Assembly (NCBI GenBank): GCA_016182785.1
Contig: JACPFU010000023.1
Span: 124,001-188,000 of the forward strand
Reading direction: 5' to 3'
From: Lysobacterales bacterium
GTDB taxonomy: Bacteria > Pseudomonadota > Gammaproteobacteria > Xanthomonadales > Ahniellaceae
DNA length: 64,000 bases
Both the position numbers and the translations under genes were made by a program. Below, one piece after another: positions 31,269 to 44,514 of the stretch; position 1 is the stretch's first letter, and each line of letters starts with the position of its first letter. Under the pieces are notes generated by a model. That model worked only from the letters and a program-made list of their open reading frames with translations, ran no database searches and was not told where the DNA came from.

Positions 31269-32753
<1,485 letters not shown>

Positions 32754-32754
32754 C

Positions 32755-32873
32755 TGACCCCTTCCCTTGCGCGCGTAGCGCGGAGGGTTGGGGTGGGGTG
32801 GCTTTCAGGATCGCGCCGCCGCTCGGAGCGACCCCCTCCCGGCCTCCCCCTTGCTGCGCAACGGGGAGGAGAC
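32755..32873. repeat. Pair of inverted GC-rich palindromic units (REP-like) between guaB and guaA
   Basis: Unit 1 (about 32755-32802) has a GC-rich hairpin core CCCTTGCGCGC/GCGCGGAGGG and then runs of G with T. Unit 2 (about 32829-32873) has the core CTCCCCCTTG/CAACGGGGAG and points the other way. Both share the layout hairpin, GGGAGG, GGGGTGGGGT-like arm, which suggests a head-to-head pair of the same repeat family. They fill most of the guaB-guaA spacer. Confidence 0.65.
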
Positions 32874-32903
32874 AAGACGACACTGCTTCGAGAACCGGAT
32901 CCC

Positions 32904-34532
32904 ATGACCGACATCCACCAGCACAAGATCCTGATCCTCGACTTCGGCGCGCAGTACACGCAGCTGATCGCGCGCCGCGTGCGCGAAATCGGGGTCTATT
33001 GCGAGATCTGGGCCTGGGACCGCGCCGCGGGCCGCATCAAGGATTTCGCGCCGACCGGCATCATCCTGTCCGGCGGCCCGGAGTCGGTGACCGAGGCGAA
33101 TTCGCCGCGTGCGCCGGAGGAAGTGTTCACGCTCGGCGTGCCGGTGCTCGGCATCTGCTACGGCATGCAGACCATGGCCGAGCAACTCGGCGGCAAGGTC
33201 GAGAGCGGACACAACCGCGAGTTCGGTCTCGCGCGCCTGCGCATCGTGCACGACAACGCCCTGCTGCGGGTGCCGCGGGAAACGCGCGTGCCGGCGGGCG
33301 AGGGCGAGTCGTGGATGGGCCAGGTCGCGAACACCGTGGCGCAGGCGCCGCTGGAGCAGGCGTTCACGGCGTGGATGTCGCATGGCGATCGCGTGGTGAA
33401 GATCCCCGACGGCTTCACCACCATCGGCGCCACCGACGACCTGCCGATCGCGGCGATGATGGACGCCAGGCGCCGCTACTACGCGGTGCAGTTCCATCCG
33501 GAAGTGACGCATACCCAGTTCGGCAGCGAGTTGCTGCGCCGTTTCGTCGTCGACCTGTGTGGCTGCGAAACGCGCTGGACCAGCGCCAACATCATCGAGG
33601 ACGCGATCGCGCGCGTGCGCGCCCAGGTCGGCAGCCGGAAGGTGTTGCTTGGCCTGTCCGGTGGTGTTGATTCCTCGGTGGTCGCAGCCCTGCTCGAACG
33701 CGCGATCGGCGATCAGCTGGTGTGCGTGTTCGTCGACACCGGCCTGCTGCGCTTCCGCGAAGGCGACCAAGTGATGGAGACGATGGCCGAGCACATGGGC
33801 GTGCATGTGATCCGCGTGAACGCCGCCGATCGCTATTTCGGCGAACTCAAGGGCGTCGACGACCCCGAGGCCAAGCGCAAGATCATCGGTCGGCTGTTCG
33901 TCGAGATCTTCGAGGAGGAGTCGAAGAAGCTCGATGGCGTCGCCTTCCTCGCCCAGGGCACGATTTATCCGGACGTGATCGAGTCGGCCGGTTCCGCGAC
34001 CGGCAAGGCCCACGTGATCAAGTCGCACCACAACGTCGGTGGCCTGCCCGAGCGCATGAACTTGAAGCTGGTGGAGCCGCTGCGCGAGCTGTTCAAGGAC
34101 GAGGTGCGGCGCATCGGCGTCGAGCTCGGCCTGCCGCGCGAGATGGTCTATCGCCATCCGTTCCCGGGCCCGGGGCTCGGCGTGCGCATCCTCGGCGAAG
34201 TGACCCGCGAAGCGGCCGACACGCTGGCACGCGCGGACGCGATCTTCATCGAGGAACTGCGCAAACACGGCTGGTACGACCGCGTCAGCCAGGCGTTCGC
34301 GGTATGGCTGCCGGTGCGCTCGGTCGGTGTCGTCGGTGACGCCCGCGCCTACGAACCGGTGGTCGCCCTGCGTGCGGTCGAGACCATCGACTTCATGACC
34401 GCGCACTGGGCGCATCTGCCCTACGAACTGCTCGACCACGTTGCGCGCCGCATCGTCAACGAGGTGCGCGGCATCTCGCGCGTGGTCTACGACATCTCCG
34501 GCAAGCCGCCGGCGACGATCGAGTGGGAATGA
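32904..34532 (+). CDS. guaA: GMP synthase (glutamine-hydrolysing)
   Basis: Aminates XMP to GMP using glutamine and ATP. It has 542 residues. The glutaminase domain carries the nucleophile C85 in [12 protein letters not shown] and the His/Glu pair in [10 protein letters not shown]. The ATP-pyrophosphatase domain has the PP-loop [14 protein letters not shown], followed by the C-terminal dimerisation domain ending KPPATIEWE. The ATG at 32904 matches the family N terminus [22 protein letters not shown]. Its stop overlaps the tadA start. Confidence 0.97.
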   Translation: MTDIHQHKILILDFGAQYTQLIARRVREIGVYCEIWAWDRAAGRIKDFAPTGIILSGGPESVTEANSPRAPEEVFTLGVPVLGICYGMQTMAEQLGGKVESGHNREFGLARLRIVHDNALLRVPRETRVPAGEGESWMGQVANTVAQAPLEQAFTAWMSHGDRVVKIPDGFTTIGATDDLPIAAMMDARRRYYAVQFHPEVTHTQFGSELLRRFVVDLCGCETRWTSANIIEDAIARVRAQVGSRKVLLGLSGGVDSSVVAALLERAIGDQLVCVFVDTGLLRFREGDQVMETMAEHMGVHVIRVNAADRYFGELKGVDDPEAKRKIIGRLFVEIFEEESKKLDGVAFLAQGTIYPDVIESAGSATGKAHVIKSHHNVGGLPERMNLKLVEPLRELFKDEVRRIGVELGLPREMVYRHPFPGPGLGVRILGEVTREAADTLARADAIFIEELRKHGWYDRVSQAFAVWLPVRSVGVVGDARAYEPVVALRAVETIDFMTAHWAHLPYELLDHVARRIVNEVRGISRVVYDISGKPPATIEWE

Positions 34533-35017
34533 GTTCCGCGGGACAGGACGCGCTGGACCTGAAGTGGATGCAGCACGCGCTGTGTCTGGCCGAGCGTGCC
34601 GACGAGACCGATGGCGAAGTGCCGGTCGGGGCGGTGATCGTCGATGCCGAGGGGCAGTTGCTGGCGGAAGGTGCCAACCGCGTGATCAGCGAGACCGATC
34701 CGAGTGCCCACGCCGAGATCGTCGCGTTGCGTGCGGCCGGGCGCCGGCTCGGCAATTACCGGCTGCCGGGAACGACCCTGTACGTGACGCTCGAACCCTG
34801 TGCGATGTGTGCGATGGCAATGGTGCACGCGCGCGTCGCGCGGGTGGTGTTCGCGGCACGCGATCCCAAGACCGGTGCGGCCGGCAGCGTGTTCGACCTG
34901 CTCGCGGCGCCGCAGCACAACCACCGCGTCGAGGTGGTCGAGGGCGTGCTGGCGGAGGAGGCGAGCCGCATGCTCAGCAACTATTTCCGTCGCAAACGCG
35001 GCAGAGCTGCGCTCTAA
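34529..35017 (+). CDS. tadA: tRNA adenosine(34) deaminase TadA
   Basis: Converts wobble adenosine of tRNA-Arg(ACG) to inosine, allowing it to read several codons. It has 162 residues. Zinc ligands and the catalytic glutamate are H61 and E63 ([10 protein letters not shown]) plus C91 and C94 ([10 protein letters not shown]). The start ATG overlaps the guaA stop (ATGA). A GTG two codons earlier is possible but less likely. The basic C-terminal tail KRGRAAL fits tRNA binding. Confidence 0.95.
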   Translation: MSSAGQDALDLKWMQHALCLAERADETDGEVPVGAVIVDAEGQLLAEGANRVISETDPSAHAEIVALRAAGRRLGNYRLPGTTLYVTLEPCAMCAMAMVHARVARVVFAARDPKTGAAGSVFDLLAAPQHNHRVEVVEGVLAEEASRMLSNYFRRKRGRAAL

Positions 35018-35045
35018 TTCGCGCCATCTCACCGCGAAATCCGGC

Positions 35046-35606
35046 ATGTCCTCAGCGAACGACAACCATCTGATCTGGATCGACCTGGAGATGACCGGGC
35101 TCAACCCGGACAGCGACTCGATCCTCGAAATCGCCACGCTCGTCACCGACGTCGACCTGAACGTGATCGCCGAAGGACCCGAGTATGCGATCGCGCATCC
35201 GCTGGCGCGGCTGCAGGCGATGGATGAGTGGAACCACAACACCCACCAGAAGACCGGGTTGTGGCAACGCGTGCTCGACTCGACCATCCGCATGGCGCAG
35301 GCCGAAGCCGACACCATCGGCTTCCTGGAATCCTGGGTCACGCGCGGCAAGTCGCCGATCTGCGGCAACTCGATCTGCCAGGACCGGCGCTTCCTGGCGC
35401 GTTGCATGCCGGAGCTGGAGCGCTACTTCCACTACCGCAACCTCGACGTGTCCACGCTCAAGGAACTGGTGCGGCGCTGGAATCCGGCCTTGCTCGAAGG
35501 CTTCAGCAAGCAGGGCACGCACACCGCGTTGAGCGACATCCGCGAATCGGTCGCCGAACTGCGCTACTACCGCCAGTTCATGGGCAAGCTCGGCGGCGCC
35601 GGCTAG
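35046..35606 (+). CDS. orn: Oligoribonuclease
   Basis: Degrades di- and short oligoribonucleotides, including pGpG released from c-di-GMP. It has 186 residues of the DEDDh exonuclease fold: acidic residues D12 and E14 in WIDLEMTGL, the aspartate in CQDRRF, and the [11 protein letters not shown] motif with catalytic His and Asp near the end. A role downstream of the c-di-GMP phosphodiesterases encoded in this window is reasonable. Its TAG stop shares the palindrome CTAG with the stop of the convergent acetyltransferase gene. Confidence 0.96.
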   Translation: MSSANDNHLIWIDLEMTGLNPDSDSILEIATLVTDVDLNVIAEGPEYAIAHPLARLQAMDEWNHNTHQKTGLWQRVLDSTIRMAQAEADTIGFLESWVTRGKSPICGNSICQDRRFLARCMPELERYFHYRNLDVSTLKELVRRWNPALLEGFSKQGTHTALSDIRESVAELRYYRQFMGKLGGAG

Positions 35607-36127
35607 ATCTCGCGCACGAAGAAGCTGTCGCAGCTGAAGTGGCCGGTGCGACCCAGGGCTTCGCGGATCGGTGTGAAACCGGACATGCGGTAGAGTTTCT
35701 TGGCCGCGTCCATGCCGGTCAGCGTTTCCAGGTAGACCCGGTGGTAGCCGAACGCCTTGGCCTTCGCGATACAGGTCTGCATCAGCGCATTGCCGGCGCC
35801 GAGGCCGCGCAGTTCCGGCAGGAAGTACATCTTGCGCAGTTCGCAAGTGTCGGCATCACCCCCGATCAGCGGCGCGATGCCGCCTCCGCCCATCACCACG
35901 CCGTCCTTCTCCACCACGAAATAGGCAGCGCGCGGAATGGCGTAGGCCTCGGCCATCGCGTCGACCTCGGCGTCGCGGATCGCGAAGCCGGGACCGTCGG
36001 CGCCGAACTCGGGCATGACGCTGCGGATGATGGAAGCGACGACGGCGTTGTCGGCGGGCGTGATCGGGCGGATGACGTGGCTCATTGCGGCAATCTGCAC
36101 CATCGCGCCGGATTCGGCAACCGCCAT
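35603..36127 (-). CDS. GNAT-family N-acetyltransferase
   Basis: Predicted acetyl-CoA-dependent acetyltransferase, substrate unknown. From this start it has 174 residues. The GNAT acetyl-CoA loop is seen in [24 protein letters not shown] and the C-terminal strand in [26 protein letters not shown]. The start at 36127 overlaps the stop of the upstream GGDEF-EAL gene as TGATG, which implies coupling; the next Met (36085) begins the conserved domain and is an alternative giving 160 residues. Confidence 0.8.
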   Translation of the reverse strand: MAVAESGAMVQIAAMSHVIRPITPADNAVVASIIRSVMPEFGADGPGFAIRDAEVDAMAEAYAIPRAAYFVVEKDGVVMGGGGIAPLIGGDADTCELRKMYFLPELRGLGAGNALMQTCIAKAKAFGYHRVYLETLTGMDAAKKLYRMSGFTPIREALGRTGHFSCDSFFVREI

Positions 36128-38730
36128 CACCCGGCGCAGCCGTGCATGCGCACGAACTCGGCGATTTCGTCGGCCGCGACCGGGCGCGAGAACAGGAATC
36201 CCTGCGCCTGCGTGGTGCCCTGGCGCAGCAGGAACTGGCGCTGCGTCTCCAGTTCCACGCCTTCCGCGATCACCACCATGCCGAGGCTCTGCGCGATGCG
36301 GATGATCGCTTCGCAGATCGCGGTGTCGCTCGGCGTCGCCGGAATGCCCTGCATGAAGTGGTGGCTGATCTTGAGTCCGTCGAAGGGCAGTTGGCGCAGG
36401 TAGTTCAGCGCCGAGTAGCCCTCGCCGAAATCGTCGATCACCAGCGACACGCCAAGCTGCTTGATGGCCTTGAAGATGGCGAGCGTGTCCGGGACGTCCT
36501 CGACCAGCACGCGCTCGGTCATTTCCAGCTCCAGGCAGGAGCCGGCCAGCCCGAATTCCTGCAGCGCGCCGGACACCACCTCGGGCAGGTTGTCGCTCAG
36601 GAACTGGCGGTAGGAGACGTTCACCGCCACGCGCGGCACCGCCAGTCCGGCGTCGCGCCAGCTGCGCAACTGGCGGCACGCCTCGCGGATCACCCAGGCG
36701 CCGATGCGCACGATGTCGCCGGTGTTCTCGGCGTGGGTGATGAACAGGTCGGGAGCCATCGGTCCGAGCACCCGATTGCGCCAGCGCAGCAACGCTTCCG
36801 CGGCGGTCACGCGGCCGCTGCGCAGATCCACCTGCGGCTGGTAGCAGAGGTGGAACTCCTGGTTGTCGAGCGCACGGCGCAGTTGCGTCTCGATCAGCAG
36901 CCGGTCGGTCAGCGTGCGTGCCAGCGCCGGCGAGAACGCCTGCCAGTTGTTGCGGCCGCGGCGCTTGGCGTCGAACATCGCCGCGTCGGCGTGGTTGATC
37001 AATTGCTGGATGGTGGCGCCATCCTGCGGATAGTGCGCGATGCCGACCGAAGCGGTGATCGAGAACTCCTCGCCGCTGTGCGGGAACGGCTCGGCGAATG
37101 CGCGCGTGACCCGCATCGCCATCTCGCGCGCGACCGACTCGTCGGCGCAGGGCGCGATCATGGCCATGAACTCGTCGCCGCCAAAGCGCGCCAGCAGCGT
37201 GTTGGCGCCGACGCAGGTGCGCAGGCGCTGCGCGGCCGCGACCAGCAACCCGTCGCCGGCGGCGTGGCCGAGCAGATCGTTGATCACCTTGAATCGGTCG
37301 AGGTCGACATACAGCAGCGCCGGACCGGCGCCCGGCGGTGCCTCGTCCAGCGCCAACGCCAGCGCGCGCATCAGTGCATCGCGGTTGCTCAGCCCGGTGA
37401 GCGGATCGGTCAGCGCCTGGCGCCGCAGCTGTTCTTCCTGGCGCTTGCGCGAGGTGATGTCCTGGGCGGTGCCGATCACGCTGTCGGCCGTGCCGCGTGG
37501 CGATTGCGGCTGGCCGATCACGCGCAGCCAGCGACGCTGGCCCGAGGCGGTGACCACGCGCAGTTCCAGGTCGAAGGGTTCGGAGCGCAGCCTCGCGCTA
37601 TCCATGGCGTTGCGCAGCCGGTCGCGGTCGCCGGGCACGAACACGGCGTAGACCGCCTCGCGGTCTAGCTCCTGGCCGCGCGGCAGTTCCAGCAGCCGGT
37701 GCAGTTCGGGCGATCCGTACATGCGCTTGCGCAGGAAGTCGTAGTGCCAGCCGCCGATGCTCGCGAGCGACTGCACCTCGTCGAACAGCACCGATTCCAG
37801 CTTGAGCGCGGTGATGTCGCTGAACAGCGTGATCACCTCGAACGGCGTCGACTCCCCGTCGCGGAATTGCGGCACCGCAGTGACCGAGAACCACGAATGC
37901 CCGCCGAGCAGCGGACTGCTGATGCCGATCACCGTCGACTCGATCGCACGGCCCTCGCTGGCCGCGCGCAGCGGCGGCAGCGCTGCCGGCTTGAGCGGCT
38001 GGCCACGCTCGTCGACGAAACGCCAGTCGGAGACGTCGAGCCGTTCGGCGCGCAGCGACGCCTCGTCCATCCCGAGCATGCGTTCGGCGGCGGCGTTGGC
38101 CGAGAGCACGCGCCCGCTCGGTTCCTGCACCAGGATGCCCTTGTCGACCGCATCGAACAGCTCGCGATAGCGCCGCTCCGAAGCGTGCAGCTCGCGCTCC
38201 GCCTGCTGGCGTGCGGTGACATCGCGGACCACGGCGATGATGCGCATGTCGTCGCCGTCGAGGAACATGCGCGAGTGCACCTCGATCGGGAAGTAGTGGC
38301 CGTCGCCGTGGCGGTTGGTGGTCTCGACGGTTTCGGTGCGCCCGACCTGGAAGGTTCGGAACACCTCGTCCATGTAGGCGTCGGGCAGGGTCGGATTGAG
38401 GTCCTGGATGCGCAGCGAACGCAACTGCTCCAGCGGGTAGCCGTACACCGATTCGGCGGTGCGGTTGGCCTCCAGGATGCGGCCGTGGCGGTCGTGCACG
38501 GTCACGGCTTCGGGCACCGCGTCGAGCAGCGAGCGGTAGCGTGACTCCAGTGCCTCGGTCGAACGCAACAGGGCTTCGAGCTGGTCGCGGGCGAGTCGCA
38601 GCGGCGTCGCCGCACCGGCACCAGGCGGCAGCGCCGCGATCGCTTCGGCCAGGCGCGCGACCGTGTCCGCCCAGACCTGCCTGGGAGCGGCTGGGCCAGT
38701 CGCAACGCGCCGCGCCGGATCAGGCTTCAT
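36127..38730 (-). CDS. PAS-PAS-PAS-GGDEF-EAL c-di-GMP signalling protein
   Basis: Predicted cytoplasmic sensor that makes and/or degrades c-di-GMP. From the ATG at 38730 it has 867 residues; a GTG start at 38757 would add nine. Three PAS domains occupy about residues 60-440 (with linkers ending VRDVTARQQAERE, FSDITALK and AQDITSRKRQEEQ). The cyclase domain begins DPLTGLSNRDAL and has intact GGDEF at 517-521; the RxxD product-inhibition site is not present (GANT in that place). The EAL domain has EALLRW at 645 and the later CLELEMTERVL. No membrane segment is seen, so the signal is probably soluble. Both catalytic motifs look functional. Confidence 0.93.
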   Translation of the reverse strand: MKPDPARRVATGPAAPRQVWADTVARLAEAIAALPPGAGAATPLRLARDQLEALLRSTEALESRYRSLLDAVPEAVTVHDRHGRILEANRTAESVYGYPLEQLRSLRIQDLNPTLPDAYMDEVFRTFQVGRTETVETTNRHGDGHYFPIEVHSRMFLDGDDMRIIAVVRDVTARQQAERELHASERRYRELFDAVDKGILVQEPSGRVLSANAAAERMLGMDEASLRAERLDVSDWRFVDERGQPLKPAALPPLRAASEGRAIESTVIGISSPLLGGHSWFSVTAVPQFRDGESTPFEVITLFSDITALKLESVLFDEVQSLASIGGWHYDFLRKRMYGSPELHRLLELPRGQELDREAVYAVFVPGDRDRLRNAMDSARLRSEPFDLELRVVTASGQRRWLRVIGQPQSPRGTADSVIGTAQDITSRKRQEEQLRRQALTDPLTGLSNRDALMRALALALDEAPPGAGPALLYVDLDRFKVINDLLGHAAGDGLLVAAAQRLRTCVGANTLLARFGGDEFMAMIAPCADESVAREMAMRVTRAFAEPFPHSGEEFSITASVGIAHYPQDGATIQQLINHADAAMFDAKRRGRNNWQAFSPALARTLTDRLLIETQLRRALDNQEFHLCYQPQVDLRSGRVTAAEALLRWRNRVLGPMAPDLFITHAENTGDIVRIGAWVIREACRQLRSWRDAGLAVPRVAVNVSYRQFLSDNLPEVVSGALQEFGLAGSCLELEMTERVLVEDVPDTLAIFKAIKQLGVSLVIDDFGEGYSALNYLRQLPFDGLKISHHFMQGIPATPSDTAICEAIIRIAQSLGMVVIAEGVELETQRQFLLRQGTTQAQGFLFSRPVAADEIAEFVRMHGCAG

Positions 38731-38790
38731 GGTCGTCGCCGGAACTCCCCCGAGCACCGAAACTGTGACGAAGATAACACTTTTCGGCGA

Positions 38791-40884
38791 TTACAGCCCC
38801 AGGGCCGAAGCCACGTGTCCGCGCAGCGCCTGGCCGCAGGCGGCGTCGTCGACCAGCTGCTCAAGGCCCTGGCTGGCGCGTTCGCGGAACTGGGCCGCGA
38901 ACTCGCGGTCGCCCACCCGCTCTGCGGCCAGAGCCGCCAGACGCTCCGGGTTTTCGGCGATGGCACCTTCGATCCCGAGCAGCCGCAGCATCGTCGCGCA
39001 CTGGCGGCCGCGCATGAATTCCCCAGGCCAGGTGACGATCGGCAGACGCGCGCGCAAGGCATCGAGCGCGGAATTGCCTCCGGACCAGCCGAGGGTGTCG
39101 ATCATCAGGTCGCAGGCGGCAAGCGTTTCCAGGAAGCGCTCGCGGGTCAGCTCCGGCAGGAACACGATGCGTCCCGCCAGCTCCGCGCCGGCGGCCCGGC
39201 GCAGCCGTTCCCGGAAACGGGCGTCCTCGGCCGTCAGGTTGGCGCCGGAGAAGGCGATCCGCAGCGACGGGTCGCGCTGCAACAGCTCGACGTAGATCGC
39301 GTCATTGGCCGGCAGCACCTTGAACGTCGACTGCGGGACCACCGCCAGCCGGCCTGCCGGCAGGCCGAGTTCGGCGCGCGTCCGCGGCGTGGGTGCGGGC
39401 GGCAGCGCATAGCGCGTACCGATGCCCGGCAGCGGCAGCAACTGCTCGCGATAGCAGCGCTGCGCGCCCTCGGGTTCCATCTCGCCGCAGGTCAGATAGT
39501 GCGAGACCGTGGGCAGGCCGGAGGTGACCGGGTGACCCCATGCCATCCACTGCTGGCGACCGAGACCAAAGGCAGCGGCTGCGAACAGGCGCTGGATCAT
39601 CCCGAGTTCCGGGTAGATCACCAGGTCCAGGTCGAGCGCCCGGGTTTGCGCGATGAACTCGTCCACGTCCGCGCCGAATCGGTGAAAGTTGGGTGCGCGG
39701 GTAGCGAACCGCTCCGTGCCCGTGTCCTCGATCGGGCCCATGTGCACGACGTGCAGGTCGACATCGAGCCGCGCGAGGTCTTCGATCCAGCTGCCGAAAT
39801 ACGAACCGACGGTGCAGGTGCGCCAATGCGAGGAGACCAGCCCGAGGCGTGGACGGCCGGGTCGGCGCCGATCGGCGATCGACGGCAGGTTGCGCCCCAG
39901 CACCGAGGTGGCCATGGCCAGCCAGTCGCCGAAGCGGCTCTGCAGTTCGAGGTCATCGCGATTCTGGTAGGCGAGCAGGAAGTTGCTCCACGCGACCTGC
40001 GCGATGCGTGGTTCGCATCGGCGCAATCGTGGCGCGTCGTAGGTCGCGACCAGCGTGTGCAGGCCGGCATCGAAGCGCTGGCGGATGTGCTCGATCTCGG
40101 TCGCATCGTGCATCGTTTGCGGCAAGGCAAGCGCACGGGTCAGCGCGACCTGCAGCTCCGGCGAGTGCTCGCCCAGTCGCGCCGGATCGAAACAGGCATC
40201 GATCAGTGCATCGCTGTCGCGGCGGCGGGTTACCGCGTCCAGCTGCGCCGACAGCACCGCATCGACGCGCTCCGCGGCAGTTGCGGCGCGGGCGATGTGC
40301 GCCGCCGCGACCTCGATGGCGCCGCAGCGGTTGGCGACCTCGGCGACTGCATTCAGCAGCTGCGGCGGGTATTCGCTGCTGCGCAGGCGCTCGGCGGCCG
40401 CGGCAGTGCGGCCACTCATGGCCAGGCACTCGGCGATGCGCAGCGTGACTTCGGGGTCGGCGAGCTCACGGTCGAGCGCTTCGTAGAGGGCGAGCGCCTG
40501 CGCCCACTGCTCGGCCCGGCGCAATGCCGCCGCGAGATTGAAGCGGGCGTCGCGGTGCTGCGGCCAGACCTCGAGCGCCGCACGCCACGACGCTTCGGCC
40601 GCGGTGAATGCCGATTGCTCGAGCTGGCGGTTGCCGCGCCGATTCAGGGCGGTGGCGAGGTTGCGGCGCACCGGGGCATCCTCCGGGCGCAGCGCGTGCA
40701 GACGCTGCAACGCGCCGACCAGCGCGTCGTTGTCGCCGAGCTGCATCGCGGCATTGGCCTTGAGCGCGAGCGCTTGCGCGTGGTTCGGGCTGCGCGCCAG
40801 CACGCGTTCGCTGCCGGCCAGCGCGGCGGCGAGATCGCCGCCCCGGAAAGCCGCGAGGGCCTGGGCGAGCGGGTCGGCGGTCAT
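38791..40884 (-). CDS. TPR protein with SPINDLY/OGT-like (GT41) glycosyltransferase domain
   Basis: Predicted protein glycosyltransferase of 697 residues. The N-terminal half (about 1-230) consists of TPR helices (ALAAFRGGDLAAALAGSERVLARSPNH is a typical unit). The C-terminal half matches GT41 enzymes: RLGLVSSHWRTCTVG, WGHPVTSGLPTVSHYLTC, MEPEGAQRCYREQLLPLPG, and DTLGWSGGNSALDAL. In the first motif the residue where GT41 enzymes usually have His appears to be Cys. The start overlaps the HMG-CoA lyase stop (ATGA). The open frame continues upstream into that gene but those codons are shadow. Acceptor protein unknown. Confidence 0.85.
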   Translation of the reverse strand: MTADPLAQALAAFRGGDLAAALAGSERVLARSPNHAQALALKANAAMQLGDNDALVGALQRLHALRPEDAPVRRNLATALNRRGNRQLEQSAFTAAEASWRAALEVWPQHRDARFNLAAALRRAEQWAQALALYEALDRELADPEVTLRIAECLAMSGRTAAAAERLRSSEYPPQLLNAVAEVANRCGAIEVAAAHIARAATAAERVDAVLSAQLDAVTRRRDSDALIDACFDPARLGEHSPELQVALTRALALPQTMHDATEIEHIRQRFDAGLHTLVATYDAPRLRRCEPRIAQVAWSNFLLAYQNRDDLELQSRFGDWLAMATSVLGRNLPSIADRRRPGRPRLGLVSSHWRTCTVGSYFGSWIEDLARLDVDLHVVHMGPIEDTGTERFATRAPNFHRFGADVDEFIAQTRALDLDLVIYPELGMIQRLFAAAAFGLGRQQWMAWGHPVTSGLPTVSHYLTCGEMEPEGAQRCYREQLLPLPGIGTRYALPPAPTPRTRAELGLPAGRLAVVPQSTFKVLPANDAIYVELLQRDPSLRIAFSGANLTAEDARFRERLRRAAGAELAGRIVFLPELTRERFLETLAACDLMIDTLGWSGGNSALDALRARLPIVTWPGEFMRGRQCATMLRLLGIEGAIAENPERLAALAAERVGDREFAAQFRERASQGLEQLVDDAACGQALRGHVASALGL

Positions 40885-41798
40885 GCGGCGGCGGTGGTTG
40901 CGGCCAGTGCCCGTCCGAACTTGGAACCGTTGAGGCGCCCGATCTCGTTGCTGATCCACTGCCCGGTCTCGACCAGCGCGTCGAGGTCGACGCCGGTGAC
41001 GAAGCCCATGCCGTGCAGCAGGTAGACGACGTCCTCGGTCGCGACGTTGCCGCTCGCGCCGGTGGCGTAGGGGCAGCCGCCGAGGCCGGAGACCGCGGCG
41101 TCGACCACGCGCACGCCTTCCTCGACGCAGGCGAAGACGTTGGCCAGCGCCTGGCCGCGGGTGTCGTGGAAATGCACCGCGAGCGCGCCCATCGGCACTT
41201 CGTCGGCGACCGCCTTCAGCATCGCGCGTGCCTTCGACGGCGTGCCGACGCCGATGGTGTCGCCGAGCGATACCTCGTAGCAGCCGAGGTCGTGGATGCG
41301 GCGCGCGACGCGCACCACGTCGCGCACATCGACGGCGCCCTGGTAGGGGCAGCCGAGCGTGGTCGAGACGTAGCCGCGCACCCGCACGCCGTCGTTGCCG
41401 GCGCGCTCCAGGATCGGCCGGAAGCGGTCGATCGATTCCTCGATGCTGGCGTTGATGTTCTGCCGCGTGAATGCTTCCGAGGCGCCGGTGAACAGCGCGA
41501 CCTCGCGTACCCCGACGGCGAGCGCGCGCTCGTAGCCTTGCAGGTTCGGCACCAGCACCGGGTAGGAAACGCCCTCGAACTTCTGGATGCCGGCGAATAC
41601 CTCGGCGGCGTCGGCGAGCTGCGGGATCCACTTCGGACTGACGAAGCTGGTCGCCTCGATGCTGCGCAGGCCGGCCGCGGACAGGCGGTCGATCAGCGCG
41701 ATCTTGGTCGCGGTCGGGACGATCGGCTTTTCGTTCTGCAGGCCGTCGCGCGGACCGACTTCAACGATGCGGACGCTGTCGTTCATGGGCTCATTCAT
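40881..41798 (-). CDS. mvaB: Hydroxymethylglutaryl-CoA lyase
   Basis: Cleaves HMG-CoA into acetoacetate and acetyl-CoA, the last step of leucine breakdown. It has 305 residues on a TIM barrel. VEVGPRDGLQNE carries the metal-binding Asp, HFHDTRGQALAN the metal His residues, and VSGLGGCPYATGASGN the catalytic cysteine loop. The start overlaps the upstream lipoprotein gene by 8 bases, and its stop overlaps the glycosyltransferase start. The name liuE is used in Pseudomonas. Confidence 0.95.
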   Translation of the reverse strand: MNEPMNDSVRIVEVGPRDGLQNEKPIVPTATKIALIDRLSAAGLRSIEATSFVSPKWIPQLADAAEVFAGIQKFEGVSYPVLVPNLQGYERALAVGVREVALFTGASEAFTRQNINASIEESIDRFRPILERAGNDGVRVRGYVSTTLGCPYQGAVDVRDVVRVARRIHDLGCYEVSLGDTIGVGTPSKARAMLKAVADEVPMGALAVHFHDTRGQALANVFACVEEGVRVVDAAVSGLGGCPYATGASGNVATEDVVYLLHGMGFVTGVDLDALVETGQWISNEIGRLNGSKFGRALAATTAAA

Positions 41799-42467
41799 GG
41801 GGTTTGGGCTTGCCGTCGGCGGGCGGGGTTTTCAGGAGCGCATCGAGCTGCGCCTGTTGCTGGGTATCCACGCGGCGCAGTTCCAGGAACGCGCGGTCGA
41901 TCGGGTCGAAGCGTTTCAGCCAGGCGGCGATGGCATCGCCGTCGCCGCTGATCATGGTGTTGACACTGCACTTGCCGTCGGCGCCGCAGTTCGCGTGCGA
42001 ACCGGTTTCGACCTTGCCGCTCACCAGACCATCGGCGATGCGGTGCGCCTCGCGCCGCGGGTCGCCCTCGAACAGGTCGATGCGGTCGGTACGCACGACG
42101 TAGCGCAACAGCACATGGCCATCGCCGACTTCTCGCTTGCCGGATTCGCCGGGATCGCGGTCGGACACGGCCAGGTAGGCGTCGTCGTCGACCTTGCGGA
42201 ACTCGAAGCGCATCTTCTCGGAAAGTTCTTCGCGCTCGCGTTCTCCGGCGCTGTCGGTCTCGACGCTGACCCAGTGCATGCAGTCCGCGTCTACGTGCAG
42301 GTGCATCGGCTCATCGTCGTCGTCGTCGGCCGCTTCGGACTCGACCTGCCACCAGCCGGCGAAGGCCGGATCGCAGGCAATGACCTCGCCGGTCGGGATC
42401 GACTCGACGTGCAACTGCTCGCAGCCGGCGAGCGCGAACGCGGCGATCAGGGCACAGAGGAGGTGTC

Positions 42468-42471
<4 letters not shown>
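41791..42471 (-). CDS. Uncharacterised lipoprotein in the leucine operon
   Basis: Unrecognised protein of 226 residues. The N terminus MRHLLCALIAAFALAGC is a lipoprotein signal with the lipobox LAGC, so Cys17 is probably acylated. The mature part has an acidic run (AADDDDDEP, about residues 47-55), several cysteines and a C-terminal lysine/proline tail. Its start overlaps the liuD stop by ATGA and its end overlaps mvaB, so it is translated together with two leucine-pathway enzymes even though it should be exported. It could be an envelope protein of lineage-restricted type. No function can be assigned. Confidence 0.8.
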
Positions 42472-44465
<1,994 letters not shown>

Positions 44466-44514
44466 GGTCGCTCCTTGCGGGGGCTGCGATTGTACGGGGA
44501 AGGGGAGCAGGTGC

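Noticed and set aside
38791-41631. Glycosyltransferase gene starting far upstream (946 residues)
   Set aside because: The extra 249 residues overlap mvaB out of frame and are Arg-rich nonsense. The ATG at 40884 overlapping the mvaB stop begins the TPR domain.
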